A stretch of 64,000 bases of DNA from Pontibacillus sp. HMF3514 (GCF_009858175.1 NZ_CP047393.1:744001-808000); one strand, 5' to 3'; positions 31,566 through 40,748 are shown, counted from the first letter of the stretch. The notes: a model not told the origin generated them from the letters alone. Program-made: numbers and translations.

Positions 31566-32414
31566 TTGGCAAAATTCAATACGCACCCCAATCGTTCAAA
31601 TCGTAGCTGGCCATTTTGGATTATGTTAACCATTTATTTAATCGTTGTTGTCTTCCCTTTTTTCTGGATCCTCGTGACCTCCTTTAAGAGTACAGGAGAA
31701 ATTTTTGGAGATAATGCATTTGGCATTATTCCAGATGATCCAACATTAGAACATTACAAACAAGTGATTTTCGAAAAAGGGATCTTTCGAGCGATAGTGA
31801 ATAGTTTAATCGTTTCATTTACTACAACTATTTACATTATAGGTGTCGCCACTTTTGCAGCCTATGCTATTTCACGTTTTCAATTTAAAGGTAAAAGTAT
31901 TCTTCTAGGAATTGTATTAGCCGTATCTATGTTTCCTCAGATGATCATAATAGGGCCAGTATACAACCTATTTATAGATTTGGGATGGACGAATAGTTAT
32001 TTCATCGTTTTACCTTATTCAACCATAACATTGCCAATGGCTGTTTGGATTTTAGTGACGCATTTTAATCAAATTCCATTAGCGCTTGAGGAGTCAGCAA
32101 GAATAGATGGGGCAACACCTTTTCAAACGTTATATAAAATTGTTTTCCCATTAGCTGCACCTGGAGTGTTTACGACAGCTATTATTGTGTTTATTATTGC
32201 GTGGAATGAGTTTGTGTTGGCTATTACAATAAATGCCCAACCTGAATATCAAACAGTTCCGGTAGCTATATCCTTTTTACAAACTCAATTTGAAATTTTA
32301 TGGGGTCAAGTGGCAGCTGCAACCACCATCGTAACGATTCCTACTCTATTAATTGTATTGTTCTTCCAAAAGCAGATTGTCTCTGGATTAACAAGCGGTG
32401 GTGTAAAGGAATAG
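31566..32414 (+). CDS. Sugar ABC transporter permease, MalG-type
   Basis: 282-aa permease with six predicted helices and the EAA loop EESARIDGATPFQTLYKIVF (about 178-197). Start codon TTG after AAAGGAGGG. It is 13 bases after the MalF-type gene, in one transcript. No ATPase gene follows, so the transporter presumably uses a shared MsmX-type ATPase encoded elsewhere, as many bacillary sugar importers do. The operon ends here; the next element is an independent riboswitch-controlled gene. Confidence 0.92.
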   Translation: MAKFNTHPNRSNRSWPFWIMLTIYLIVVVFPFFWILVTSFKSTGEIFGDNAFGIIPDDPTLEHYKQVIFEKGIFRAIVNSLIVSFTTTIYIIGVATFAAYAISRFQFKGKSILLGIVLAVSMFPQMIIIGPVYNLFIDLGWTNSYFIVLPYSTITLPMAVWILVTHFNQIPLALEESARIDGATPFQTLYKIVFPLAAPGVFTTAIIVFIIAWNEFVLAITINAQPEYQTVPVAISFLQTQFEILWGQVAAATTIVTIPTLLIVLFFQKQIVSGLTSGGVKE

Positions 32415-32431
32415 TCTTGTAGAAAATATAA

Positions 32432-32460
32432 TTGACAAAAAAAACCGATTCAATTATGAT
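32432..32460 (+). promoter_or_regulatory. Sigma-A promoter of the riboswitch-terC transcript
   Basis: TTGACA (32432-32437), exactly 17 bases, TATGAT (32455-32460): close to the vegetative consensus. Confidence 0.8.
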
Positions 32461-32483
32461 AAAAGTAACAAATGAATCGTTTT

Positions 32484-32571
32484 CTCCTAAAGGGGAGTAG
32501 CTTTTACAGCAAAGTCGTCATTTCGGAGTTTCCATACTCTCGGCTTTGTTGGCAACGTACCGTTGTTAGCA
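32484..32571 (+). ncRNA. yybP-ykoY (Mn2+) riboswitch aptamer
   Basis: The leader has the two conserved loops of the family: CTCCTAAAGGGGAGTAGC at the 5' side and CGGCTTTGTTGGCAACGTACC at the 3' side, with a variable arm (TTTCGGAGTTTCCATACTCTCGG) between them. In this family the loops dock around Mn2+ and prevent termination, so expression rises with manganese. A TerC-family exporter gene follows, the usual partner. Two terminators lie between aptamer and gene. Confidence 0.92.
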
Positions 32572-32604
32572 AGACCTTTACCTGTGTGGGTAAAGGTCTT
32601 TTTA
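32572..32604 (+). terminator. Riboswitch terminator 1
   Basis: AGACCTTTACC-TGTGTG-GGTAAAGGTCT followed by T4. Starts directly after the aptamer. Confidence 0.85.
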
Positions 32605-32610
32605 TGTCGA

Positions 32611-32645
32611 AAAACCTTTACCAAATGTGGTAAAGGTTTTTTATT
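32611..32645 (+). terminator. Riboswitch terminator 2 (near-duplicate)
   Basis: AAAACCTTTACC-AAATGT-GGTAAAGGTTTT followed by TTATT. The stem is nearly the same as terminator 1, so arms of the two hairpins can also pair with each other. Confidence 0.85.
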
Positions 32646-32695
32646 GCCCACATAACTAGAAAACGACCTTTACAATTGAAGGAGGAGTTTGAGTT

Positions 32696-33478
32696 ATGGA
32701 ATTCGCAGTTTTGATGGAGTACGGATGGGTATTATTACTTTTAATAGCATTGGAAGGTTTATTAGCTGCAGATAATGCGCTTGTTCTGGCCATTATGGTT
32801 AAGCACTTGCCAGAGGAGCAGCGTAAGAAAGCTTTATTTTATGGGTTAGCCGGAGCGTTTGTGTTCCGATTTGGTTCATTGTTTGTGATCTCATTCTTAG
32901 TAGATGTATGGCAGGTTCAAGCAATCGGAGCGGCGTACTTGTTGTTCATTGCGATCAACCATATCATTCGGAAAAAGCTTGGGAAAGAGAAGGATCCAGA
33001 ACAAAAAGAAGAAAAGCCTAAAGGATTCTGGGCTACAGTTTTTAAAGTAGAATTAGCAGACATTGCATTTGCGGTGGATTCGATTTTGGCGGCAGTTGCA
33101 TTAGCGGTAACACTTCCAAATACAAATCTTCCACAAATCGGCGGACTAGATGGTGGTAAGTTTCTGGTGATCTTTGCTGGAGGATTGATTGGACTTATAA
33201 TTATGCGATTCGCAGCAAATATGTTCGTGAAGTTACTGCAATCTAGACCAGGACTGGAAGTTGCAGCTTTCCTTATTGTAGGTTGGGTAGGTGTTAAACT
33301 TGCTGTTTATACACTATCACACCCAGAATTAGCTGTTTTATCAGAAGGCTTTGCAAAATCTCCAGCTTGGAAAATTACCTTCTATGCTGTACTGATTTTA
33401 ATTGCTTTAGGTGGTTGGTTCTTTTCAAAAGATAAAAGTGAAGCAGTTGAAGGCGAAGTATGTAGGGAGAATGGATAA
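32696..33478 (+). CDS. TerC-family manganese exporter (YkoY/YceF-like)
   Basis: 260-aa membrane protein with about seven helices and the two acidic TerC signatures: EGLLAADNALVLAI (about 20-33) and VELADIAFAVDSI (about 117-129), whose aspartates lie in the membrane. B. subtilis relatives (MeeY/YkoY, MeeF/YceF) export manganese to metallate secreted enzymes. AAGGAGGAG precedes the ATG. Regulation by the Mn2+ riboswitch just upstream supports the role. Monocistronic, with a strong terminator. Confidence 0.92.
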   Translation: MEFAVLMEYGWVLLLLIALEGLLAADNALVLAIMVKHLPEEQRKKALFYGLAGAFVFRFGSLFVISFLVDVWQVQAIGAAYLLFIAINHIIRKKLGKEKDPEQKEEKPKGFWATVFKVELADIAFAVDSILAAVALAVTLPNTNLPQIGGLDGGKFLVIFAGGLIGLIIMRFAANMFVKLLQSRPGLEVAAFLIVGWVGVKLAVYTLSHPELAVLSEGFAKSPAWKITFYAVLILIALGGWFFSKDKSEAVEGEVCRENG

Positions 33479-33481
33479 TAG

Positions 33482-33520
33482 AAAAGATCGACAGTCATCG
33501 TTGAGCTGTCGATCTTTTTT
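33482..33520 (+). terminator. Terminator of the TerC gene
   Basis: AAAGATCGACAG / CTGTCGATCTTT perfect 12-bp stem followed by T tail. Confidence 0.9.
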
Positions 33521-33531
33521 ATATTGCTCGT

Positions 33532-34242
33532 CTAATGATATGTACTAACACTGATCTGCCCTTTATGATTCAGGGTTGCAAGTAATATATCTTTGGGAGC
33601 TATACTTTTCATCTCAGGTTGATTGAATAACCATTCTTCATTTTTACCGAGAAGTTCAAGCTCATTATAATTGATTTTTCCTTCTTTAATAATAATCCTA
33701 GGAAGATCAAAAGGTTGAGTAAACATCCCCATGTCAGAAGGTGTGAGAGGTTGATATTTTGGTTCAACAAATATGGAAATGGTACCACCTGGCTCCCATA
33801 AAGCCAGAGCCACTCTCTGAATATCCTCGACTTTCTCCTTTCTTAACTCTGTTAACAAACTCTCAACCGTAATTCGAGCTTTTTTTAAATTTCTGTAGTA
33901 AATGGTTCCCTTCTCAATTAAGGTTATAGGTGGTGGATCAAAAAGCTTTTTAAAAGGCGACCATCGTAAGCTTAAAAATACACCAAACAGGTAAAGTACG
34001 GTTAAGACACTCATGGTTACCATGGACCCCGTTAACCCTAGTCCTTCATCTGATAAGGGGTGGGCCATAATGTTTCCGAGTAATAATGCCATAACAAAGT
34101 CTAAAAAACGAAGCTGGGATATTGAACGTTGCCCCATAATTTTGGCGATAAACACTAAAAAGAAAAAGCCAACAACAGCTCGTAACGCCCATTGCAAAAG
34201 GGTAAGTGATTCTTGGCTTCTGAAAAACTCAAACAAATTCAT
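33532..34242 (-). CDS. DUF421 family membrane protein (YetF-like), second copy
   Basis: 236-aa protein with three N-terminal helices (about 18-36, 46-60, 70-90) and a DUF421 cytoplasmic domain: PPITLIEKGTIYYRNLKKAR, ALWEPGGTISIFV and PKYQPLTPSDMG. It shares the layout of the protein at 20.6 kb, but the two are clearly diverged rather than a recent duplication. AGGAAG precedes the ATG at 34242. It lies immediately downstream of the germination operon on the same strand, 50 bases after gerKB, which together with spore-membrane roles of some DUF421 proteins hints at a spore function. Confidence 0.85.
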   Translation of the reverse strand: MNLFEFFRSQESLTLLQWALRAVVGFFFLVFIAKIMGQRSISQLRFLDFVMALLLGNIMAHPLSDEGLGLTGSMVTMSVLTVLYLFGVFLSLRWSPFKKLFDPPPITLIEKGTIYYRNLKKARITVESLLTELRKEKVEDIQRVALALWEPGGTISIFVEPKYQPLTPSDMGMFTQPFDLPRIIIKEGKINYNELELLGKNEEWLFNQPEMKSIAPKDILLATLNHKGQISVSTYH

Positions 34243-34292
34243 CACTTCCTAATCGTATGGCTATCAATGAAACGTCATTTTTGTCTTCTACA

Positions 34293-35387
34293 TCATGAAT
34301 CTAAACCTCCTGAGTTTTTCCCTCTAATAAACCCAACGACCATACTAAAGATAGCCATCAAATAAATGGAGAAGGAGTAAAGGGTCCAACTCTTACCGAC
34401 AAAATCTGTGTTTTCAATAATGTTCTCATGTGTTAAGTTACAAACCGTCCAAATGATAATGGCCATTGGAACAATATAGGCGTTATAGCCTAATGTTCTT
34501 CCAAGGTGTTGAATTCCCAACATAACAATAATAAATAGGACGGCAATCTTCGCAAATAATACAAATATCCATACTATTCCAATGAGAATCTCAATACGCT
34601 GAAACACAGCCGTAAAATGAATGTCTCGCATTAAGGCGTAGGTTGGGTATGTCTCCCTTTGAATCATATAGGATCCTTCAGCTCCAATAGCGAATGCTAC
34701 AAAGGCAATAAGGACTCCGCCACCTACAAGGAGCCCGCTTATATACGCGGTTTTTATTTTTCTCTTATCTTGTACAAAAGTAAACAAAGTGCTAAGTAAA
34801 ATTAACTCAAGAAACGGAACTCCTAAAGTATTGTATCCACCTTGAATCACAGGAACCCAACCTCTATAAAGGAAGGGTTTAAAGTAATTCATATCAACAT
34901 TAGGTAGTAAAAGGATGAAAGATACAGCAAATGCAAAGTACAACAAAATACTCATCGTTTCATTGGTTTTTCCAAGAGACTTTAAACCACTTACCGCAGA
35001 ATACATAGCAAGTGCTATCATTAGGGTCTGATAAAATTGTGGTGATGTATCAGGTTTAATCACGACCATAAAATCATCTGTATTCCCTACCACAAGTGCA
35101 CAAAGGTGAATTGTAAACAGAATAATAATGAAATTTATAATCGTTCCTGCCCATTTTCCGAAGGCATGATCCACGATTTCAAATAGAGAACAATAGTTAT
35201 TTTTTTTAATTAGATAGAGAATGAGAAGATTAAACAGAAGACCTGCTATTACAGCTAATATCATGGATAACCAAGCATCCTCATAGGCAACGGATCCCGT
35301 TGTAATAGGTGCTAAAAGAAGTGAGCTACCAATGATAAAGTTCGTTGTTATAAAAAATAGTTGGATATGTGTGATGGTATGTTTCAT
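34293..35387 (-). CDS. gerKB: Spore germination receptor B subunit (GerAB/GerKB family permease-like)
   Basis: 364-aa membrane protein of the APC superfamily with ten predicted helices, the B subunit that binds the germinant. Typical family features are the N-terminal HITHIQLFFITTNFIIGSSL segment and the GLKSLGKTNE loop (about 130-140). It lies in the inner spore membrane with the A and C subunits. It overlaps the preceding small gene by 4 bases (ATGA type), so translation is coupled. The germinant cannot be deduced. The K-type name is by analogy of operon layout only. Confidence 0.88.
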   Translation of the reverse strand: MKHTITHIQLFFITTNFIIGSSLLLAPITTGSVAYEDAWLSMILAVIAGLLFNLLILYLIKKNNYCSLFEIVDHAFGKWAGTIINFIIILFTIHLCALVVGNTDDFMVVIKPDTSPQFYQTLMIALAMYSAVSGLKSLGKTNETMSILLYFAFAVSFILLLPNVDMNYFKPFLYRGWVPVIQGGYNTLGVPFLELILLSTLFTFVQDKRKIKTAYISGLLVGGGVLIAFVAFAIGAEGSYMIQRETYPTYALMRDIHFTAVFQRIEILIGIVWIFVLFAKIAVLFIIVMLGIQHLGRTLGYNAYIVPMAIIIWTVCNLTHENIIENTDFVGKSWTLYSFSIYLMAIFSMVVGFIRGKNSGGLDS

Positions 35388-35551
35388 GTGGCTTCACCAA
35401 ATATGCTAATGTGAATAGGTTCAAAAATGGAACGAATCAATTGGGTGATAGGGAATAAGTTGTAGCCATTGAGGTATCCAATAGCCAAAGTGATTGCATA
35501 AATCCATACAATACCAAGTACCCATTTATTTGTTTTGTTGATCTGGTTCAT
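35384..35551 (-). CDS. Small D-type subunit of the germinant receptor operon
   Basis: 55-aa protein with two hydrophobic stretches (about 10-25 and 32-50). ATG at 35551 is preceded by AAGGAGGAG inside the end of the gerKC gene, and the stop overlaps the start of gerKB. Small two-helix D proteins accompany several ger operons of bacilli and modulate receptor function; this size and position fit. The longer frame to 35608 lies entirely within gerKC and is rejected. Confidence 0.7.
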   Translation of the reverse strand: MNQINKTNKWVLGIVWIYAITLAIGYLNGYNLFPITQLIRSIFEPIHISIFGEAT

Positions 35552-36755
35552 GCACACTCCTCCTTCTCGTACCAACTCCAGACAATTCAATATTGCTTGT
35601 AGCATCAACTTTTAAGCTAGATGTGTATATGGTGTACCAATCCTCTTGAATTCTCTTCCAGTCCTTTGGTTTATGTCGGTATAAGTACTGACCAAACCCA
35701 AAAGAATCTACTTCATTCTCTTTAGATTTTTCAATTGCCATATGGATATAGCTGACCATTTGGCTATTAATTGTATCTCGTAATTTTGTTAAATACTTAG
35801 GATCGTTAATTTTCCCTTTACAGTTCACTTCTCTTAAAATTCCTCTGCCATCTAGGGCTACTGTAATCGTGACTTGAGAACCGTTAACTTTAGCATCTTT
35901 TTTGGTTTTTATATCCTTTAGGAGTAACCCAAACTTTTTTTCTTCTTCGTTAGGGCAATTAGCTGTTATAATTAGTGTTTCTTTTACTCTGTCTTGTAAG
36001 AGTGCCCAGCCTTTTGACTCTTTAATTGTGTACCAATCCACTAGTTTATCTTTTTTATATAAAGGAATTCCTGTTAAATCATAAGCATTTTGATTGGCAT
36101 GGATATTTTTTAGAGCTTCATCATTCGAAGCTTGAGCATCAGGGTTAGACCGACTAATTCCCATGGTTACAGGGTCATGGTGATGTCCATATGCCCATTG
36201 TATAATGTCCTCAAGATAAATCCCATCCTTTAGGCCCATAGGACTGTAAGTGTTTTGAACTCGATTAATAGTACCTTCACTGGGGTTAGCTGTTAAAGAA
36301 GTGTACACAGACATAATGTTTTTAGCTGTATCATTCTTAGCTGTAAAAACCATAATCTCATCACGAACTTCGTTATCTCGTTCCATGTAATCAACCATAT
36401 AAGAAAAACCTACATCTCTTGCAAACTCTTCTCCGAAAACGATCATTTGTATGTGAGGGAAAAACAATTTCCTTGGTAATAAGTTTCTTGCCTTATCCAC
36501 TGTTTCAATCATTGATTCTGCCGTAATTGTGTACGTATAAACAGCGTTTCCGGACCCCCCCTGTGGTGCACTTCCTTGTCGCTGGGTAGATCCACCTGGA
36601 TATACGACTTGAAAATGTACAGAAACCTTATCATCCTCTGCCTTGTCAAAGCCTATAGCAGTTACAATGGCTTGAATATTCAGCTCTTCACTGCCTGTAT
36701 TTGTACAGCCCAAAAGAATAAGTAGAAGAAGGGTGATAGCACTGTAACGAATCAT
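35526..36755 (-). CDS. gerKC: Spore germination receptor C subunit lipoprotein (GerAC/GerKC)
   Basis: 409-aa lipoprotein: signal peptide with lipobox LLGC (Cys16), then the Ger(x)C fold with IQAIVTAIGFDKAEDDKVSV, PRKLFFPHIQMIVFGEEFAR and a C-terminal domain containing AALDGRGI-like VALDGRGILREVNC. The C subunit sits on the outer face of the inner spore membrane. The ATG overlaps the gerKA stop by 4 bases; the 3' end overlaps the D-type gene. Part of the four-gene operon. Confidence 0.9.
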   Translation of the reverse strand: MIRYSAITLLLLILLGCTNTGSEELNIQAIVTAIGFDKAEDDKVSVHFQVVYPGGSTQRQGSAPQGGSGNAVYTYTITAESMIETVDKARNLLPRKLFFPHIQMIVFGEEFARDVGFSYMVDYMERDNEVRDEIMVFTAKNDTAKNIMSVYTSLTANPSEGTINRVQNTYSPMGLKDGIYLEDIIQWAYGHHHDPVTMGISRSNPDAQASNDEALKNIHANQNAYDLTGIPLYKKDKLVDWYTIKESKGWALLQDRVKETLIITANCPNEEEKKFGLLLKDIKTKKDAKVNGSQVTITVALDGRGILREVNCKGKINDPKYLTKLRDTINSQMVSYIHMAIEKSKENEVDSFGFGQYLYRHKPKDWKRIQEDWYTIYTSSLKVDATSNIELSGVGTRRRSVHEPDQQNK

Positions 36756-38299
36756 TGCTCAAATCTCCTTGCTCGTTTTTTTACTTTCTGAAGGAACTTA
36801 TACAAGGGTGTTTTATCCCACCACTGAGGAAATCGAATTAATACATCCTTCATGCGTGGCAACGAAAAAGGAGCCACAGGAGCTAAATAGGATTTCCCGA
36901 AGCTTGTTACATTGGAAAGGTGTATGATCATAGCGACGGTTAAAACAGACATTCCAAAAAATCCTCCAAACGTTGCAAAAAGGATAAACAAAAACCTTAA
37001 CAAACGGACAGTACCACTGAAAGAGTAATAAGGAGCTATAAAACTCGAAATAGCAGTTAATGAGACGACAATGACCATGGCTGGAGATATTAAGCCAGCT
37101 TGTACAGCAGCTTCCCCAATTACGAGCGCACCAACAATGGAAATGGCGGAACCGATTGGCCTCGGCATTCGTATCCCTGCTTCACGAAGTAACTCAAAAA
37201 TCATCTCCATCATAAAAACTTCCAAAAACGCTGGGAATGGAACCCCTTCTCGTTGAGCTGCTAAGTTTATGAGTATGTTGGTAGGTAGCAACTCCGCATG
37301 AAACGTAGTGACAGCAATATAGGTCGATGGGAGGGCTATGGAAACCCAAAAGGCTAGTAGTCGAATAAGTCGAAGGAATGTAGCCAAATCAAACTTTTCG
37401 TAGTAATCCTCTGCACTATGGAAAAAGGATACAAAAGTTGCGGGTGTTATTAAGACAAAAGGACTGCCATCTACAACAATAATAATTCGGCCATCTAAAA
37501 TCTCACCAGCTACGGAATCCGGGCGTTCGGTTGCTTTAATTGTCGGAAAAGGTGTGTACCCTGGGTCCTCTATGAGCTCCTCGAGCATTCCACTATCTAA
37601 GATTTTATTCTTATCTACTTTTCGTAGACGTTCCATTACGGTAGATAATACGTCTTGGTCTTCTTTTCCTTCTAAATAAGAAACGACAATTTTAGTGGAT
37701 GTTTCCTTCCCAACCTTCATAGGGATAAAGCGTAATTTTGGAGACCTAATCCGCCTTCGAATCAAAGAAATATTAGAATCTAAATCCTCGATAAACCCTT
37801 CTCTAGGTCCTCTTACAACGGTTTGGATTTTGGGCTCTTCTATTTTCCTGAATCCTGGGTTTTCTTCCACAGGAATTTCTAGCGAGAGAGAAGAATCTTG
37901 AATAAATAAGACGACTGCTCCATCTAAAATGCTGTCCACGACCTCTTGGAATCGAGAATTTGTTTTAAAGGCGCATGTCACAGCAATATGCTTTTTTATC
38001 AAATGGATAGAAGATAAGTTATGGTTGTATTGTTCGGTTGGTTTGTCCCAGTTAATTAGGGGTTGAACAACAAATTCATTAACACTATTCTCATCCGCTA
38101 ACGACTTTAAATAAGCATAAGCATAGGGGACAGGGGAATCTTGTTCAATTCTCGCTACAAGGTCTGGACTGTCACCTAACAAATACTTCAATTGTTCGAT
38201 ATTTGCATGGATATCATGATTAATTTGGATTTGAGTATAATCATGAACATCCGTAATTATATGATTTTGTTTTTTTGATTTTCCTTTTCTGGAACGCAT
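36752..38299 (-). CDS. gerKA: Spore germination receptor A subunit (GerAA/GerKA)
   Basis: 515-aa protein with a large hydrophilic N-terminal domain (about 1-245, including VVRGPREGFIEDLDSNISLIRRR split across 160-182), followed by the membrane part with PSTYIAVTTFHAELLPT and GAALVIGEAAVQAGLISPAM-type helices, and a basic C-terminal tail. A subunits are suggested to form an ion channel opened on germinant binding. First gene of the operon A-C-D-B; all junctions overlap. ATG at 38299 is preceded by GGGTG; a GTG three codons upstream is possible. Expression is expected in the forespore under sigma-G, but I could not fix a promoter. Confidence 0.9.
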   Translation of the reverse strand: MRSRKGKSKKQNHIITDVHDYTQIQINHDIHANIEQLKYLLGDSPDLVARIEQDSPVPYAYAYLKSLADENSVNEFVVQPLINWDKPTEQYNHNLSSIHLIKKHIAVTCAFKTNSRFQEVVDSILDGAVVLFIQDSSLSLEIPVEENPGFRKIEEPKIQTVVRGPREGFIEDLDSNISLIRRRIRSPKLRFIPMKVGKETSTKIVVSYLEGKEDQDVLSTVMERLRKVDKNKILDSGMLEELIEDPGYTPFPTIKATERPDSVAGEILDGRIIIVVDGSPFVLITPATFVSFFHSAEDYYEKFDLATFLRLIRLLAFWVSIALPSTYIAVTTFHAELLPTNILINLAAQREGVPFPAFLEVFMMEMIFELLREAGIRMPRPIGSAISIVGALVIGEAAVQAGLISPAMVIVVSLTAISSFIAPYYSFSGTVRLLRFLFILFATFGGFFGMSVLTVAMIIHLSNVTSFGKSYLAPVAPFSLPRMKDVLIRFPQWWDKTPLYKFLQKVKKRARRFEQ

Positions 38300-38419
38300 A
38301 GGAATCACCCGGGTATAGTTTCTGTGAATATCAGGAAATTATGCTGAAATGAATAGTTTTTTTTCTGTATGACTTTGTAATGGAATAAGGAGTTTAAGAG
38401 GAAACAAACTAAATTAAAT

Positions 38420-38460
38420 AACCCCTGAGTGGCATCTAACTGCACTCAGGGGTTATTATT
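38420..38460. terminator. Terminator of small membrane protein gene
   Basis: AACCCCTGAGTG / CACTCAGGGGTT perfect 12-bp stem. On the minus strand it is followed by TTATTTAATTT; on the plus strand by a weaker AT-rich tail. Confidence 0.75.
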
Positions 38461-38917
38461 AAATGAATTTTGACGAGGTGCTACTGTCATTTTTACTTGT
38501 CTCTTCAACCTTGGGAATACGTATGCTATCTAATAAAACATAGCCCAATACAATGCCTGCCACGATATGAAGCATAGGAAACCCAAAGCTCGTAGCATAG
38601 GATAATAAAGGTAGAATAGGAATTATGGATGTATAAACTAAGATTAGACCTAGGGTGAAATAGAGGCAAGGTACTCCAACTACTATTAATTTCGCCCAAT
38701 CCACTCCCCATTTTGTTCGTTTTCTTTGATCCCATATACCTGGGATCTTTAACAATATCCCAATACATACAGGGAATAACGTTCCAAATATGACTTGAGG
38801 AATTGGATTATAAGTCATCTCGGTTTGTTGTTTAAAATGAAATTGTAATTTTGTGCCGAAATATAAAGTTATACTTATTACAACCATCCATAAGGCAAAG
38901 TAGATAAAACGTCTCAT
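38459..38917 (-). CDS. Membrane protein, four helices, unknown
   Basis: 152-aa protein with four hydrophobic segments (about 5-20, 40-58, 72-95 and 105-130) and a Ser/Lys-rich C-terminal tail. I recognise no family. ATG at 38917 lies 6 bases after GAAAGGAG; the ATG two codons earlier touches that site. The gene is separate from the germination operon, with a terminator between them. Confidence 0.6.
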   Translation of the reverse strand: MRRFIYFALWMVVISITLYFGTKLQFHFKQQTEMTYNPIPQVIFGTLFPVCIGILLKIPGIWDQRKRTKWGVDWAKLIVVGVPCLYFTLGLILVYTSIIPILPLLSYATSFGFPMLHIVAGIVLGYVLLDSIRIPKVEETSKNDSSTSSKFI

Positions 38918-39067
38918 ATCCATCTCCTTTCTTAATCTCTTATGTATATTTACGATTTGATTCAGAATAAGTTTCTTAATATTGTAAATAAATTCATTTC
39001 CTTATCAAGGATCATATTTTATACTGTGTGAAGAGAATTGAACTTGGGGAAACGAGGTCTTAAATAT

Positions 39068-40003
39068 ATGAGTCAGCAAGAATATAAACTGGGCGTTCTT
39101 TATACAGCAGGAGCTTATGTGTTGTGGGGGATATTGCCTCTTTATTGGAAAATGGTTCAGGTTGTTCCGGCAGCTGAAATTTTGGCCCATCGTATTGTAT
39201 GGTCATTCTTGTTTATGCTGGGCATCGTCTTTTTCACAAAGAACTGGTCGAAATTCAAGGCAGAGTGTAAGGATATTGTAAAACATAAAAAGAAATTAAT
39301 TGGCATTACACTTGCATCAATTATGATCAGTATCAACTGGGTTACTTATATATGGGGAGTGAACTCTGATCACGTCGTTCAAGCGAGTTTGGGGTATTAT
39401 ATAAATCCGCTCGTAAGTATCGTGCTTGGAATGATTGTGTTGAAAGAAAAATTGACGAAGGTTCAGTATGTTTCCTTTTTCCTAGCGGCATTAGGAGTTG
39501 GCAATCTTATCTATCATTTTCATCAGGTACCATGGGTAGCAATTTTCTTAGCTTTGAGCTTTGGGATGTACGGATTGTTGAAGAAGACGGTTAAGCTGAG
39601 TGCGATGTTTGGCCTAACGATTGAGACGATGATCGTTACACCCGTTGCCTTGTTATTCCTAGCGAATACACACTGGGGTGGGGGAGGATCACTTACCATT
39701 TCCCCACTCGTCACTTGGCTATTAATTGGAGCAGGGGTTATGACGGCTATACCACTATTATTATTTGCAAGCGGAGCACAACGCGTTCCGTTATCGATGG
39801 TAGGTTTCTTGCAGTACATTGCTCCAACGATTATGCTGCTGTTTGGGGTTTTCTTGTACGGTGAGCCATTTACAAATGTTCATTTGGTTTCTTTTACATT
39901 GATATGGACAGCGCTTTTGCTTTATACAATCAGTAAGACACGGTTGATGTCACCTCGGGTCGCTACAAGTACGAAGGTTAGAGGTTTTAATATTTTACGG
40001 TAA
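39068..40003 (+). CDS. rarD: EamA/RarD family transporter
   Basis: 311-aa membrane protein with ten predicted helices in two EamA repeats, of the RarD subgroup: start YKLGVLYTAGAYVLWGILPL, PAAEILAHRIVWSFLFM and SINWVTYIWGVNSDHVVQAS are characteristic. Substrate is unknown; E. coli RarD was linked to chloramphenicol sensitivity. ATG at 39068 has a GAGGT site at 9 bases; the frame continues upstream to a TTG without good spacing. Monocistronic with a terminator. Confidence 0.87.
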   Translation: MSQQEYKLGVLYTAGAYVLWGILPLYWKMVQVVPAAEILAHRIVWSFLFMLGIVFFTKNWSKFKAECKDIVKHKKKLIGITLASIMISINWVTYIWGVNSDHVVQASLGYYINPLVSIVLGMIVLKEKLTKVQYVSFFLAALGVGNLIYHFHQVPWVAIFLALSFGMYGLLKKTVKLSAMFGLTIETMIVTPVALLFLANTHWGGGGSLTISPLVTWLLIGAGVMTAIPLLLFASGAQRVPLSMVGFLQYIAPTIMLLFGVFLYGEPFTNVHLVSFTLIWTALLLYTISKTRLMSPRVATSTKVRGFNILR

Positions 40004-40036
40004 AGGTCCAATCTTTTTTAGTTTGGACCTCTTTTA
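40002..40036 (+). terminator. Terminator of rarD
   Basis: AGGTCCAA / TTGGACCT stem followed by CTTTTATG; overlaps the last coding bases. Confidence 0.7.
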
Positions 40037-40043
40037 TGGTCAG

Positions 40044-40706
40044 TTAGGCCACAAAAAACAAATAAACAAATATAATCCCTAAGTCAGCTAAAACATGACT
40101 GATAATCCCGCCAACAATCGTATTCCATTTTTGCCTCATATAACTCCAGAATACTCCGGCTAGAAAAACAGGAATTACAGAAAATACATTCCATGGCCAC
40201 TCGAACATTGGGATAACCGATAAAAAATGATAAAGGCTATAAAAAGTGGCAGTAAATAAGGTGACGATGTATGTATGAAAGTGTGATGATAACTTTTGAT
40301 GCATAAAGCCTCGCCAATAAAGTTCCTCTAGAATTGGATTGATTACAACAAGAATCAGAATGAGCCATAGGACAATGTTACCGGAAAATCCCCATTCCTT
40401 TAGTAGTATCAACAACTCTTCAACATTTATAACGTATTTTTGTAGCCACGCCAGCCCTCCAAAAATGGAGATGAAGGCCAGGACGCCACTTCCTATACCT
40501 AATTTCATAGATTGAGAGTTTTGCTTAAATCCCATATATGAAGTTGCCAATTGAAATGATTCATTCTTTATCCACATTCGTTCTATAAAAGGAAGAAACA
40601 ATAGCCATCCATAAAATAGGATGAACGTAAGAGGAACACTACTCATGACCTGGAGTCCTAGGAAGATCATGAGAGTTGGTCCAAAAAGCAATAATAGTAT
40701 ATACAT
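40044..40706 (-). CDS. CPBP (CAAX/Abi) family intramembrane metalloprotease
   Basis: 220-aa membrane protein with about seven helices. The three family motifs are present: EELYWRGF (about 127-134), FYSLYHF (about 155-161) and the third His in IISHVLADLG (about 200-209), which together form the metal site of the Rce1-like family. Members cleave prenylated or other membrane peptides, or protect against bacteriocins. GGAGG precedes the ATG. Monocistronic; no bacteriocin gene is adjacent. Confidence 0.88.
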   Translation of the reverse strand: MYILLLLFGPTLMIFLGLQVMSSVPLTFILFYGWLLFLPFIERMWIKNESFQLATSYMGFKQNSQSMKLGIGSGVLAFISIFGGLAWLQKYVINVEELLILLKEWGFSGNIVLWLILILVVINPILEELYWRGFMHQKLSSHFHTYIVTLFTATFYSLYHFLSVIPMFEWPWNVFSVIPVFLAGVFWSYMRQKWNTIVGGIISHVLADLGIIFVYLFFVA

Positions 40707-40748
40707 GTCTTATCCTCCGAGTGAGAAGTGGTTTACCGTATTCTACAA

